Shown piece by piece: positions 48,508-57,275 of a stretch of DNA of 57,275 nucleotides. The stretch is from Smithella sp. (GTDB lineage: Bacteria > Desulfobacterota > Syntrophia > Syntrophales > Smithellaceae), in the NCBI GenBank assembly GCA_017993615.1, contig JAGOMJ010000012.1, positions 1 to 57,275 on the forward strand, in the 5' to 3' direction. The notes under the pieces were generated by a model. The model saw only the letters and a program-made list of their open reading frames with translations. It did no database searches and was not told the DNA's origin. Position 1 is the stretch's first letter; every line of letters starts with the position of its first letter. Made by a program: the position numbers and the translations under genes.

Positions 48508-49340
48508 AGAAAACGGGCATTCAAACAAAACAAAACAGAATCCGCCGGCGTTTTACGAGCTTGTCCGGAGATTTTTTCACGGCGATGACATTGCTGAGCA
48601 TGGCTGTTTTCCTCAGCGTCCTGTTTATTTATGTTTACAATGTGATGATGAGCAGCCCGTATTTTCAGATCAAGGAAATATCCGTGCGCGGACTGAAGGA
48701 ACTGACGGAGAAGGATATTCTGGCATCGGCGAATATTAAACCACAACAGAATCTTCTGGCCGTGAACAAAAATTCGATCATCCGCCGTGTCTGTTCCAAT
48801 CACTGGGTGGAAACGGTTTACGTGGGCAAGGAACTGCCGGGAAAACTCGTCCTGGACGTCCGGGAGAGAATTCCTCTGGCCCTGGTAAAGCGGGGTGGTG
48901 ATTTTTATCTGATGGATGTGAAAGGTCATGTTTTTAAAAGACTGGGTGGAAGCGATGAAGTTGATCTGCCGGTCATTACCGGTGCTGCAACAGGCGAAGC
49001 AACCCGTTCGCCGCTGCTGTTGAGCGCACTCGGTTTGATCCAGAGGATTTCTAAATCTCCCGCGTATGCTCATCTCGGAACGATTTCCGAGATTCATATC
49101 GATTCCGTGTTCGGGCTTGCGCTGGTGTCCGACAACGGTCTGTATTTGAAACTGGGCACGGATGATTTTGAAAATAAGCTGAGGAAGTTAAAGGCCATTC
49201 TGACCGATTTGGAAAACAGGGGAATGAAGACAGGTTTCTTGTGTGTTGATTTGTCGGATCATTCCAAAGTGACGGTCAAACGCAAATATGTTCCGGAAAA
49301 AACGCAAGATGGCGATCAGAATAAAAATTATCTGATCTAG
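48501..49340 (+). CDS. ftsQ: Cell division protein FtsQ
   Basis: 279 residues. A basic cytoplasmic tail, one transmembrane segment (about 27-49), then a POTRA domain (YFQIKEISVRGLKELTEKDILASANIKPQQNLLAV, about 54-90) and the FtsQ beta domain (GKLVLDVRERIPLALVKRGGDFYLMDVKGHVFKRL). It is a divisome scaffold with FtsL/FtsB. Overlap with murB is 7 bp. The ddlB gene often found between murB and ftsQ is absent. Confidence 0.92.
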   Translation: MLKKTGIQTKQNRIRRRFTSLSGDFFTAMTLLSMAVFLSVLFIYVYNVMMSSPYFQIKEISVRGLKELTEKDILASANIKPQQNLLAVNKNSIIRRVCSNHWVETVYVGKELPGKLVLDVRERIPLALVKRGGDFYLMDVKGHVFKRLGGSDEVDLPVITGAATGEATRSPLLLSALGLIQRISKSPAYAHLGTISEIHIDSVFGLALVSDNGLYLKLGTDDFENKLRKLKAILTDLENRGMKTGFLCVDLSDHSKVTVKRKYVPEKTQDGDQNKNYLI

Positions 49341-49372
49341 AAAGTATAAATAAAAAAGAGGTGAAAAGGCTG

Positions 49373-50590
49373 ATGGGAAAGAGAAGCAATGTTTTAGTTG
49401 GTCTTGATATCGGAACGACAAAAACCACGGCGATCGTCGGTGACGTAACCGAAACGGGTATCGATATCATCGGGATCGGAACATCGCAGACCAAAGAAAT
49501 GAGAAAAGGCACGGTTGTCAATATCGACACCATGGTGGAGTCCATCAAGACGGCGGTGGAGGAAGCGGAGCATATGTCCGGGTGCCGCATCAATTCGGCA
49601 TTTGTCGGGATTTCCGGAAGCCACATTAAAGGCCAGAACTCTTTAAGTATCGTTTCCATTAAGGGAAGGGAAGTGGATGAAAAAGACGTGCAGAGAGTGA
49701 TTGAAGCTTCCGAGGCCATTGCCATTCCTGTCGGACGGAAAATCCTGCATATTCTTCCGCAGAGTTACGTGATTGACGGTCAGGAAGGGATCAAGGATCC
49801 CATCGGCATGTCCGGTGTCCGTCTCGAAGCCAAGGTTCACATTGTAACCGGTGCGATTGCCGCCATTCAGGATATTGAAAAATCGGTGAACCGCGTCGGT
49901 CTGGATATTGACGGCATTGTCCTGGAGCAACTTGCCGCCGGGGAAGCCGTGCTCAGCAGCGATGAAAAGGAACTGGGGGTCGTCCTCGTGGATATCGGAG
50001 GGTCCAATACATCCGTGACCATTTTTTCCGAATCCAGCATCAAACACACGGCCATTCTGCCGGTCGGCGGCAATTATCTGACCTCGGATATATCCACCGG
50101 TCTGCGTACGCCTCTGAGCGAAGCCGAAAAAATCAAAATCAAACACGGCTGTGCCATGACATCCATGATTCCCAAGGATGAGACCATCCGAGTGCCCAGC
50201 CTCGGCGGAAGGGAAGACCGCGAAGTCTCCCGGCAGATCCTGGGGCGTATTGTCGAACCCCGGATGGAAGAAATTTTAAACCTGGCCTACAACGAAGTGG
50301 TGAAATTCGGTTTTGAGGATCTGCTGGCCGCGGGCGTCGTTCTGACCGGGGGGACATCGTTGCTGGAGGGCATCAGCGAACTGGCTGAAAAGATCTTTGA
50401 TATGCCGGCGCGCAAGGGCATTCCCATCGGCGTCGGAGGATTGAACGACATTGTCAATTCGCCGGCTCATGCCATCGGCGTGGGACTGATCATTTACGGC
50501 CGTAATCAAAATATTTTAAGAGGAACATCCACCGGGATGCTTGGAAGTATAACAAGAACTGTTAAAAAAATGTTTTCAGAATTTTTCTGA
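49373..50590 (+). CDS. ftsA: Cell division protein FtsA
   Basis: 405 residues, actin-like ATPase that tethers FtsZ to the membrane. NVLVGLDIGTTKTTAIVGD is the phosphate-1 loop, VLVDIGGSNTSVTIF phosphate-2, and GVVLTGGTSLLEGI the adenosine motif. The C-terminal amphipathic helix is RTVKKMFSEFF. An in-frame GTG lies at 49361, but AGAGGTG is well spaced for the ATG at 49373. It is followed 15 bp later by ftsZ. Confidence 0.96.
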   Translation: MGKRSNVLVGLDIGTTKTTAIVGDVTETGIDIIGIGTSQTKEMRKGTVVNIDTMVESIKTAVEEAEHMSGCRINSAFVGISGSHIKGQNSLSIVSIKGREVDEKDVQRVIEASEAIAIPVGRKILHILPQSYVIDGQEGIKDPIGMSGVRLEAKVHIVTGAIAAIQDIEKSVNRVGLDIDGIVLEQLAAGEAVLSSDEKELGVVLVDIGGSNTSVTIFSESSIKHTAILPVGGNYLTSDISTGLRTPLSEAEKIKIKHGCAMTSMIPKDETIRVPSLGGREDREVSRQILGRIVEPRMEEILNLAYNEVVKFGFEDLLAAGVVLTGGTSLLEGISELAEKIFDMPARKGIPIGVGGLNDIVNSPAHAIGVGLIIYGRNQNILRGTSTGMLGSITRTVKKMFSEFF

Positions 50591-50605
50591 AAGGAAGGAG
50601 AGCGC

Positions 50606-51763
50606 ATGTTTGAATTAACGGAAGTCTGTAGTGAAAATCTGGCAAAAATTAAAGTGATTGGTGTCGGCGGGGGCGGCGGCAATGCCGTCAACACGATGAT
50701 CGCATCCTGCCTGCAGGGTGTTGATTTTATCAACGCCAACACGGATGCGCAGGCCCTCGGCGTGTCCAGCGCACCGGTCAAAATTCAAATCGGAAGTCAA
50801 ATCACCAAAGGGCTCGGAGCCGGTTCCGATCCGGAGATCGGGAAACAATCCGCTCTGGAATCCCGCGATGAAATCCGTCCTTATCTGGAAGGCGCGGATA
50901 TGATTTTCATCACGGCGGGCATGGGCGGAGGAACGGGAACAGGCGCCGCTCCGGTGATTGCAGAGATTGCCCGCGAGTGCAGCATTCTGACCATCGCCGT
51001 TGTGACCAAGCCGTTCCAGTTTGAAGGGAAAAAGCGCAATATGCAGGCGGAGGAAGGCATCGAACAGCTCAGGGAAAAAGTGGATACGCTGATCGTTGTT
51101 CCGAATCAGAGATTGTTAAGCCTGGGAGGCCGCAACCTTTCGCTTCTTGAAGCGTTTAAGAAGGCGGATGACATTCTTTATCAGGCCGTCAAGGGCATCT
51201 CCGACCTGATTTTAGTGCCGGGCCTGATTAATCTGGATTTTGCCGATGTCAGAAGCGTCATGAGCAATATGGGCATGGCGATTATGGGTACGGGCATCGC
51301 CAGCGGTGAAAACAGAGCCGTCGAAGCGGCCCAGAGAGCGATTTCGTCTCCGTTGCTGGAAGACAATACCATTCAGGGCGCCCACGGTATTCTGCTCAAT
51401 ATTACCGGCGGGTCGGACATGAGCCTCTATGAAGTCAACGAGGCCTCGTCCCTGATTCAGGAAGAGGCGGATGAAGACGCCAATATTATCTTCGGCACGG
51501 TGATTGATCAGAACATGGAAGATGAAATCCGCATTACCGTTATCGCCACCGGTTTTGATGATTTCGCCAGGAAGAAAAATGATTCAGTCGGCAACGTTAC
51601 CCGGTTCCGCGGCGTCGGCGGACGGGAGGATCTTGCTACCCCGACGTTTATCCGTCGGGAAAGAAAACTCAACAGCGGTGAAATAGCCGTTGTGGGTCTT
51701 GGCGACGAAACGGAGAATATGGATATTCAGATTCCCACGTTTTTAAGGCGTCAGGCTGACTGA
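50606..51763 (+). CDS. ftsZ: Cell division GTPase FtsZ
   Basis: 385 residues, tubulin homologue forming the Z ring. [17 protein letters not shown] opens the GTP site, and [22 protein letters not shown] is the tubulin signature. [11 protein letters not shown] carries the synergy-loop acidic residues. The C-terminal tail ends in the FtsA-binding peptide [14 protein letters not shown] good GGAAGGAG precedes the ATG. Last gene of the dcw cluster; no lpxC follows. Confidence 0.98.
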   Translation: MFELTEVCSENLAKIKVIGVGGGGGNAVNTMIASCLQGVDFINANTDAQALGVSSAPVKIQIGSQITKGLGAGSDPEIGKQSALESRDEIRPYLEGADMIFITAGMGGGTGTGAAPVIAEIARECSILTIAVVTKPFQFEGKKRNMQAEEGIEQLREKVDTLIVVPNQRLLSLGGRNLSLLEAFKKADDILYQAVKGISDLILVPGLINLDFADVRSVMSNMGMAIMGTGIASGENRAVEAAQRAISSPLLEDNTIQGAHGILLNITGGSDMSLYEVNEASSLIQEEADEDANIIFGTVIDQNMEDEIRITVIATGFDDFARKKNDSVGNVTRFRGVGGREDLATPTFIRRERKLNSGEIAVVGLGDETENMDIQIPTFLRRQAD

Positions 51764-51829
51764 TCATGATGCTTTCACCAGAAACGTTATCCGGGATGTT
51801 CCGTTTCACGGGCAGGCCGTGATCAAGCC

Positions 51830-53518
51830 ATGGATTGGAAACTAAAAGCAGTATACAAAAGCATACTGGAGAATGAAACCGGATATGTAAAAAAAATATG
51901 GGGGAAAGACAACACCGTTTGCCTTGTTTATCCCAATCACTACAGGATAGGCATGGCGAATCTGGGGTTTCAAACCGTTTATCAACTATTAAATGCTCAA
52001 CCTTCCTTTCTTTGTGAGAGGGCATTCCTGTCCGTTTCCGGAAACGAGGCCAGATGCGTTTCCGGAACGGCGGGAATCTTCAGCCTGGAAAATCAAAAAG
52101 CATTAACCGAATTTGACATCCTGGCGTTTTCCATCTCCTTTGAAAACGATTACCCGAATATTCTGAAAATCATGGATGATGCCGGTATGCCGCTACGATC
52201 CGCAGATCGCTCGGAAAAATATCCTCTGATTCTGGGGGGCGGTATTGCTCCGACGTTGAACCCGGAGCCGCTGGCCGATTTCTTTGATCTCTTTGTTCTG
52301 GGGGAAGCAGAGGACATTTTGCCGGTATTCTGCCGTTTTTTTGAAGCATCGCGCCGTCTGGGGCAGCGCCGGGAACAATTTCTGAAAGATGCGCAAAAGC
52401 AACTGCATCATGTTTACGTTCCGGGGCTCTACGACGTTCACTATTCGCCGGAAAGAAAAATCACATCGGTGGTTCCGCGGGAAGCGGGGTTGCCGGAAAA
52501 AATAAAAGTGGAGCCTGTAAACGATATCAATGCGTTCCGCACACAGGAGGTGATCAGCGCGTCTTGCACCGAGATGGAGGACATGTTCCTGGTCGAGGTC
52601 AACCGCGGTTGCGCACATGGCTGCAGATTCTGTGCGGCGAGTTTCATTTACCGCCCGGTTCGTTTCCGCGGCATTGAGGAAATGATCGGCGCAATTCATG
52701 ACGGCCTGACGCGAAAAAATAAAATCGGGCTCGTGGGCACCGCCGTTTCCGATCATCCGGACATCCCCGCCGTCTGCCGGTACATCATTGCCCATAACGG
52801 CCGGGCGGGGCTCGGTTCCCTGAGAATCGACCGGATCAATGAGGAGATGGTCGGTCTCATAAAAGCAAACGGCATCGAGACCGTGGCACTGGCGCCGGAA
52901 GCCGGCAGTCAGAAGATGCGCGATATCCTGAAAAAGAAAATCAGTGAAGAGCAAATCATGTATGCCACAGCCTTACTCGCAGAGCATGGCATTGCCAATA
53001 TAAGGCTGTACTTCATGATCGGCCTTCCACGGGAAGAGGAGTCGGACATCGATGCCATCATCGGTCTGACCAAAAAAATTCAGCACCATGTACGTCTCCG
53101 GTTCGACGGGAAAAAACAGTTCCGGCGCTTGACGCTGAGCATCAATCAGTTTATTCCCAAACCGGCAACGCCGTTTCAATGGGTTCCTCTGCTCGACGTC
53201 CATATCGCCGGCAAAAGAATCAAAAAGATCAAAGAGGCGTTTCGAAAAGACAAGTCTGTCCGCGTGATTCACGACGTCCCGAAATGGAACTATGTTCAGG
53301 CACTGCTTGCGCTGGGCGACCGGCGTGTTGGAGAAATACTGCTGGCCGTCAATCGTCTGGACGGCAACTGGGGCCGGGGACTCAAAGAAGTCAACGTCAA
53401 TCCGGATTTTTACGTTTACCGTGAGAAATCTTTCGATGAAATTCTGCCCTGGGATATTATTGATCTGGGAATATCCAGAAAAGCGCTGATCAACGAAAAC
53501 CAAAAGGCCTTGAAATGA
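51830..53518 (+). CDS. B12-binding-type radical SAM protein (TIGR03960-like)
   Basis: 562 residues. The N-terminal B12-binding-like region (about 25-200: NTVCLVYPNHYRIGMANLGFQTVYQLLN, GGGIAPTLNPEPLADFFDLFVLGEAE) lacks the DxHxxG cobalamin loop. The radical SAM cluster is C261, C265 and C268 (RGCAHGCRFC), followed by APEAGSQKMRDILKKKISEEQI and FMIGLPREEESDIDAI. The family is usually fused to or followed by a DUF2344 partner; here the next gene is on the other strand and no partner is present. Function unknown. It follows ftsZ by 66 bp and may be read from the dcw transcript. Confidence 0.85.
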   Translation: MDWKLKAVYKSILENETGYVKKIWGKDNTVCLVYPNHYRIGMANLGFQTVYQLLNAQPSFLCERAFLSVSGNEARCVSGTAGIFSLENQKALTEFDILAFSISFENDYPNILKIMDDAGMPLRSADRSEKYPLILGGGIAPTLNPEPLADFFDLFVLGEAEDILPVFCRFFEASRRLGQRREQFLKDAQKQLHHVYVPGLYDVHYSPERKITSVVPREAGLPEKIKVEPVNDINAFRTQEVISASCTEMEDMFLVEVNRGCAHGCRFCAASFIYRPVRFRGIEEMIGAIHDGLTRKNKIGLVGTAVSDHPDIPAVCRYIIAHNGRAGLGSLRIDRINEEMVGLIKANGIETVALAPEAGSQKMRDILKKKISEEQIMYATALLAEHGIANIRLYFMIGLPREEESDIDAIIGLTKKIQHHVRLRFDGKKQFRRLTLSINQFIPKPATPFQWVPLLDVHIAGKRIKKIKEAFRKDKSVRVIHDVPKWNYVQALLALGDRRVGEILLAVNRLDGNWGRGLKEVNVNPDFYVYREKSFDEILPWDIIDLGISRKALINENQKALK

Positions 53519-53528
53519 CGACGGATGA

Positions 53529-54800
53529 TCAGGCATTGTCCTGTTTTGCCGCGATTCCCGCCGCTATTTTTTCCTGTTGCTGCCACTGGCCGTAGATGAT
53601 GCCGTTAGCACAAAGCCGGTTGAGTTCCTTTTTCAGCGCCGGACCGATTTTCCCGGCGGTTTCGTTTTCGAAGGCCGTCCGGGGCAGCGGCATGAATGTA
53701 TGAGCGTGAATTTTTGCGCCCGACCGGCTCAGGTCTTGTATAACGTTCAGCGTGGAGGCAATATCCTCGTCTGTCTCCCCGGGCAGGCCGAATATGAAAT
53801 CAACTTTCGCCTTCAAACCGGCCTGACGGGTGACATCCACGGCGTTGTATATGGTTGCCACATCATATTCGCGTCCGGCGCAATCCAGCATTCGCTGGCT
53901 GCCGGATTGCGCCCCGATGATCAGATTGTCGTTGTTGGCGTACTTTTTCACCATCTTGACCGTATGGGCATTGACGTGTTCCGGCCTGACTTCTGACGGA
54001 AAACTGCCGAAGAATATTTTACCGCTCTTTCCGACCAGGCGCCTGATGTCCGACAACAGGTTCTCCAGTTTTTCATTATTGATTCTTTTGCCGTCTTCCG
54101 AGCCGTATGAAAAAGCGTTGGGGGAAATAAATCGAAAATACGTCGAATCCTGTCTTTTCATTATTTTGACGCAATCCAGAATATTTTCTATACTGCGGTG
54201 CCGCGGTGTTGTGCCAAACAACTGCGAGACCTGACAGTAACGGCAGGCATAAGGACAGCCCCGCGTAATCTCGATAGGGCCGTATTTGGAAAAATAGTGC
54301 GAGATGGGATAAAAAGTGTTGATGTCTGCTGCTTCGCGCCTGCCGGTAAAAACGTACTCTCCGTTTTTGTCCAGGTATGACAAACCTTTTATGTCCGAAT
54401 TATTTTCATCATGATTAATTTTGGACAGTAATTCCGTAAGCGTTTCTTCTCCTTCGCCGCTGATTACGAAATCGAAGCCTAGTTTCAGCGTCTCCAGTGG
54501 AGCGCCTGCGGGATGAGGCCCTCCTGCCAGAAAGACGGTTTCGCCGGCTAATTTTTTCACCCTGTTAATCAGGTCTTTGATCTTCAGGAACTGAGGCGTG
54601 CAGAAGGAGATTCCAATGATTGTTTCTCTGTGCTTTTTTGAAATGGCGGATATTTTTTGAAGAAGTTCTTTTTCAGAGGATAGAAAATACACGTCGATGT
54701 TTTTGATGTCCGGATACTTTTCCAGAGCCCCGGCCAGCGCGTTGTAGCTGTTCAGGTTTCCTTTGAGGTAGTAAAAAATTAATGCCGTTTCGCCATCCAT
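53529..54800 (-). CDS. B12-binding/radical SAM protein, MJ_1487 (TIGR04013) type
   Basis: About 423 residues. An N-terminal cobalamin-binding-like domain (TALIFYYLKGNLNSYNALAGALE, IIGISFCTPQFLKI, VFLAGGPHPAGAPLETLKLGFDFVISGEGEETL) is followed by the radical SAM core with C182, C186 and C189 (RGCPYACRYC), AQSGSQRML and FIFGLPGETDEDI. This is the MJ_1487 group found in methanogens and some anaerobic bacteria; reaction unknown. The frame is open to 54881. ATGs at 54833 and 54800 lack clear ribosome sites, and homology begins just after 54800. Convergent with the other radical SAM gene, 10 bp apart. Confidence 0.83.
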   Translation of the reverse strand: MDGETALIFYYLKGNLNSYNALAGALEKYPDIKNIDVYFLSSEKELLQKISAISKKHRETIIGISFCTPQFLKIKDLINRVKKLAGETVFLAGGPHPAGAPLETLKLGFDFVISGEGEETLTELLSKINHDENNSDIKGLSYLDKNGEYVFTGRREAADINTFYPISHYFSKYGPIEITRGCPYACRYCQVSQLFGTTPRHRSIENILDCVKIMKRQDSTYFRFISPNAFSYGSEDGKRINNEKLENLLSDIRRLVGKSGKIFFGSFPSEVRPEHVNAHTVKMVKKYANNDNLIIGAQSGSQRMLDCAGREYDVATIYNAVDVTRQAGLKAKVDFIFGLPGETDEDIASTLNVIQDLSRSGAKIHAHTFMPLPRTAFENETAGKIGPALKKELNRLCANGIIYGQWQQQEKIAAGIAAKQDNA

Positions 54801-54957
54801 AAATCGGAAATTCGTTTCATTATTGAGGGGCATTTGTCTGTGTGAGACGTTTCGTGGCGAAGCGCGATACCCCTCTGACAAGGGGCATCGTGAAAATCAG
54901 GTTCGACTCGTTTTAAAAACCGCGCCTTGGGCAATCGTCCGGAGATCATGACGGCCA

Positions 54958-54994
54958 GGCGTCTCAATGCTCTCTAAATGCACATTGAGACGCC
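54958..54994. repeat. Perfect 12-bp inverted repeat
   Basis: GGCGTCTCAATG (54958-54969) pairs exactly with CATTGAGACGCC (54983-54994) around a 13-nt loop. It lies between the YtxH-like gene and the TIGR04013 gene, both on the minus strand. No T-run follows on either side, so it is a weak terminator candidate or an operator/repeat element. Confidence 0.6.
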
Positions 54995-55044
54995 CGAACA
55001 GCCATTGATGACAATCCTTGCGGAAGATTGCCTGTAAACGTTCA

Positions 55045-55290
55045 TTACGCCAAATCTTCATTGTCTGCTGTTTTGTAATCGCGAAAAGATTCCACGCCTG
55101 TCATCTCGGAGTACTTTCCCGCAGCTTTTTCATATCCTTCTTGTGCTTTGGCCATAAGTTCATCCGCCTTGCGGGCAATATCTTCGCGCGATTCCTTGCC
55201 GCTTTTGGGTGCAAACAAAATTCCCAACGCTACGCCGATCAGGCCGCCGACAATCAGGCCTGTGAAAAAATCACTTTTGCTGTCTGCCAT
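55045..55290 (-). CDS. YtxH-domain small membrane protein
   Basis: 81 residues. One glycine-rich transmembrane segment (about 9-27, FFTGLIVGGLIGVALGILFAPKSGKESRED) matches the YtxH/gas-vesicle-like motif, followed by a charged helical tail. Such proteins are linked to envelope or general stress, but the exact role is unknown. A longer frame reaches 55350; GAGGAGGTG sits perfectly before the ATG at 55290. Confidence 0.85.
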   Translation of the reverse strand: MADSKSDFFTGLIVGGLIGVALGILFAPKSGKESREDIARKADELMAKAQEGYEKAAGKYSEMTGVESFRDYKTADNEDLA

Positions 55291-55718
55291 AAAACACCTC
55301 CTCAAATTTAACAAAGTCCTTGCAGTCTGACGGATCATCCTCCCAAACACGAACCTCTTGTCAGACCGGAATTGCCCCGTATTTCAATACGCTGGTTTTA
55401 ATTTAGCATAAAACAGGAAAATTAGAAACGGAGACCTTCCGACAGATCTATCCGGACATGATTCTCTTTGCGGGTCCGGGTTGAGTACGAAATGCAAGAA
55501 TATTTTTCTATTGTGCATGGACGCCTCGGATTTTTATTCTTCCGGCCGCAGACGATGGTCAACCATGTGAGGATTGCTCAACGTAAATTTTTGTCGTGAA
55601 GAGAAACCGCAAAGCATCGCACCGGATGATGAATCTTTCGATTAAAATCGACGCATGGGACATAAACAAAGAGCATCGAATCACAAGAAAAGCACTTGTC
55701 CCTTCACGCAGCGTTTTT
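55291..55718. other. Intergenic region between YtxH-like gene and phoH
   Basis: About 430 bp with no supported gene. GTCTGAC (55325-55331) and GTCAGAC (55360-55366) form a 7-bp inverted repeat in the presumed leader of the YtxH-like gene. No convincing promoter or terminator is visible on either strand. Confidence 0.45.
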
Positions 55719-57107
55719 TTACCAGCGTTCCAAAATTTCCTTGGTGAGTTCCGAACGGATGGCCTGATCCAGATGCACGCTGCCGAAGAAACGGCTGCCC
55801 GCCATCTTCGCGTTGAGCACCGAAAGGCCGTTGGAGCGTTCGTCGAGCCAGGGAACATCAATCTGATCGTAGGAGAAATCGCCGGTGAAAACCATTTTTG
55901 TTCCCTCGGCGCCGCGCGTCGCTATGGCTTTGACATGGGATGGCGGAAGGTTCTGAATCTCGTCGACGATGACATAACATTTTTGAATGGAGCGGCCGCG
56001 AATCTTGTCCAGATCCATCATTTCGATTTTTCCGTTGGCCAGCCAGTCGTTGATCTTTTCTTTCATCCTTTCGTCAACCAGTTCTTTGATGGCATTGATA
56101 TTGTCGTAGATCGGATGCATCCAGGGTTTCATTTTTGCGTCGATGTCTCCCGGCGAATAACCCAGCCGGTCCTTGTTTCCCAGTTGGATGGTGGCACGGC
56201 TGACCAGAATCTGCCGGTAGTGCGACGCCTGTTCAAAAGCGGCCAGCAGCGCGAGAAAGGTTTTAGCGGTTCCCGCCTTACCGGTCAACGTCACCAGGGG
56301 AACAGTTGCATCGCGCAGTAAATCCATCGCGATAAACTGGCCCCAGTTGACATCGCCGTTATTGGAACGCGGCTTGATCCCCAGCAAATGAATGTCCCGG
56401 TCGATAATACGGAAATAGTCGCCCTTGCGTACGGCAACGAAGGCCGGTCCCCAGACGCCATCAAGGTCGCAGTAACAGATGATGCCTTCATTATACAGGA
56501 CCTGTTCCAGTTGCGCAGCCAGTTTGGCTTCGGGCAGTTTCAAGGGAAAGGTTTTATCCGAAATCCAGCTCCGTTGAAGATTAATCGTCGCGCGAGTGGT
56601 ATGGTGCTGCTTGATGTCTGTCTGATGCATTTTGATGGATTGCACATCGAGACCGAAATTCAGAGCCAGGGCCTCCAACGCGGCATCCTGAGTCACGAGA
56701 ATGACTTTGGCTTTGCCCAGTTTCTTTTTGGCATTGAGTGCGGTGGCAATAATACAGTGATCATTTTTATCGACCTTCAGATCGGCGTCTTTCACCAGAT
56801 TGAAATCATACTGAAAAAAACGGACGGAATGGTCTTTTGCGCGAAATAGATTACGGACATTGCGAATAACGTTGCGGGCAATGTCCGCCTTGAAATCGTT
56901 TCCTGTTTTATGGCTGTCCAGTTCCTCCCACGTCGCATAAGGAATCAGCACACAATTGCGGCCTCCCTGGCGCAATTTTTCAAAAACATCCATTCCGTAT
57001 TCCAGCGCGCTGGTATCCACCACAAAATACTTTTCCGGAACCTTCTCTGCCGCCTTGACGGTCTCCATTGCGATTGCGTGCACCTCAGCTCTTTTGGCAT
57101 TCGTCAT
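55719..57107 (-). CDS. phoH: PIN-PhoH family ATPase/ribonuclease (PhoH2 type)
   Basis: 462 residues. An N-terminal PIN nuclease domain (about 25-160) has acidic residues in YFVVDTSALEYG, TWEELD, KNDHCIIATAL and LVTQDAAL. A C-terminal PhoH ATPase domain (about 255-455) has Walker B CYVIVDEIQNLPPSHVK and TGDFSYDQIDVPWLDE. PhoH2 proteins are sequence-specific RNA helicase/RNases. The Walker A reads GKAGTAKT (276-283): the Gly normally before Lys282 is Ala281. AGGAGCG precedes the ATG. A strong promoter lies 125 bp upstream. Confidence 0.9.
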   Translation of the reverse strand: MTNAKRAEVHAIAMETVKAAEKVPEKYFVVDTSALEYGMDVFEKLRQGGRNCVLIPYATWEELDSHKTGNDFKADIARNVIRNVRNLFRAKDHSVRFFQYDFNLVKDADLKVDKNDHCIIATALNAKKKLGKAKVILVTQDAALEALALNFGLDVQSIKMHQTDIKQHHTTRATINLQRSWISDKTFPLKLPEAKLAAQLEQVLYNEGIICYCDLDGVWGPAFVAVRKGDYFRIIDRDIHLLGIKPRSNNGDVNWGQFIAMDLLRDATVPLVTLTGKAGTAKTFLALLAAFEQASHYRQILVSRATIQLGNKDRLGYSPGDIDAKMKPWMHPIYDNINAIKELVDERMKEKINDWLANGKIEMMDLDKIRGRSIQKCYVIVDEIQNLPPSHVKAIATRGAEGTKMVFTGDFSYDQIDVPWLDERSNGLSVLNAKMAGSRFFGSVHLDQAIRSELTKEILERW

Positions 57108-57174
57108 AGAATCGCTCCTGGGATTAATGAACTGTGATTTATGAAAGGTAGAAGTTCTGCGGGCACACCTCCTG

Positions 57175-57191
57175 AACCGGACCAGCCGGTT
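57175..57191. repeat. Small inverted repeat in phoH leader
   Basis: AACCGG (57175-57180) and CCGGTT (57186-57191) with a 5-nt loop lie in the roughly 118-nt 5' leader of phoH. Possible regulatory hairpin; short enough to be chance. Confidence 0.35.
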
Positions 57192-57231
57192 TCGTTATTG
57201 AGTTGATAAGAACTTCATTTTCGGCATTTCC

Positions 57232-57260
57232 AGTATAAGAAACGTTATCTTGTGTGTCAA
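57232..57260 (-). promoter_or_regulatory. phoH sigma-70 promoter
   Basis: On the minus strand: TTGACA (57260-57255), a 17-bp spacer, TATACT (57237-57232). The start point near 57225 leaves a leader of about 118 nt before the phoH ATG. Confidence 0.85.
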
Positions 57261-57275
57261 GGATATTTTGACCAC

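Noticed and set aside
55596..56321. Plus-strand open frame of 241 codons opposite phoH
   Set aside because: Mostly antisense to the PhoH domain; no family resemblance.

Overview
The window is a gene-dense stretch of a Gram-negative bacterial chromosome. It carries about 50 protein genes, no rRNA or tRNA gene that I can see, no CRISPR array and no insertion sequence. Gene content points to a strictly anaerobic member of the former Deltaproteobacteria, most like Syntrophales (Syntrophus/Smithella-type). The indicators are a SelB-FdhD pair, a MJ_1487-type B12/radical SAM protein, a small Fis protein, an archaeal-type NrpR regulator, acyl-CoA synthetase and crotonase genes, LolA (so an outer membrane), and a meso-DAP-type MurE. 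This placement is inference from gene content.

Layout. Positions 1-184 hold an intergenic repeat with hairpins. 185-3939 holds a large glycosyltransferase/HIT-type nucleotidyltransferase fusion, an M15 peptidase and a convergent DUF1460 amidase-like gene. rpsT (minus) and a three-PAS diguanylate cyclase (plus) follow. From 16138 down to 6514 every gene is on the minus strand: moaC, a membrane protein, a fis-like gene, then nrpR, gdhA, a beta-helix acetyltransferase, glmM, nagB and pyrG. The last six are closely spaced behind one strong promoter that overlaps a palindrome, and they read as an ammonia and amino-sugar unit. 16359-26845 carries fkbM-type methyltransferase, comM, ilvE, lolA, proA, nadD and a crotonase (plus). 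Embedded in it on the minus strand are a methyltransferase, a radical SAM protein and a patatin. 26937-32744 (minus) holds fadD and a selB-fdhD-yhaM-like operon.

32911-51763 (plus) holds ruvX and mltG, then a complete division and cell-wall (dcw) cluster: mraZ, rsmH, ftsL, ftsI, murE, murF, mraY, murD, ftsW, murG, murC, murB, ftsQ, ftsA, ftsZ. A textbook promoter and 10-bp-phased MraZ-type repeats lie just upstream of mraZ; no ddl lies in the cluster. The window closes with two convergent B12/radical SAM proteins, a YtxH-like protein and a PIN-PhoH ATPase whose Walker A motif is altered.

The most interesting points are: (i) the nrpR-led gene set, whose products (glutamate dehydrogenase, NagB, GlmM, a GlmU-like acetyltransferase, CTP synthase) could form an ammonia-dependent, GlmS-independent route to GlcNAc-1-phosphate; (ii) an FdhD lacking the canonical CxxC; (iii) the three-part glycosyltransferase/phosphorylase-like fusion; (iv) a cluster of DnaA-box-like sequences between ilvE and lolA; and (v) the PhoH Walker A substitution.
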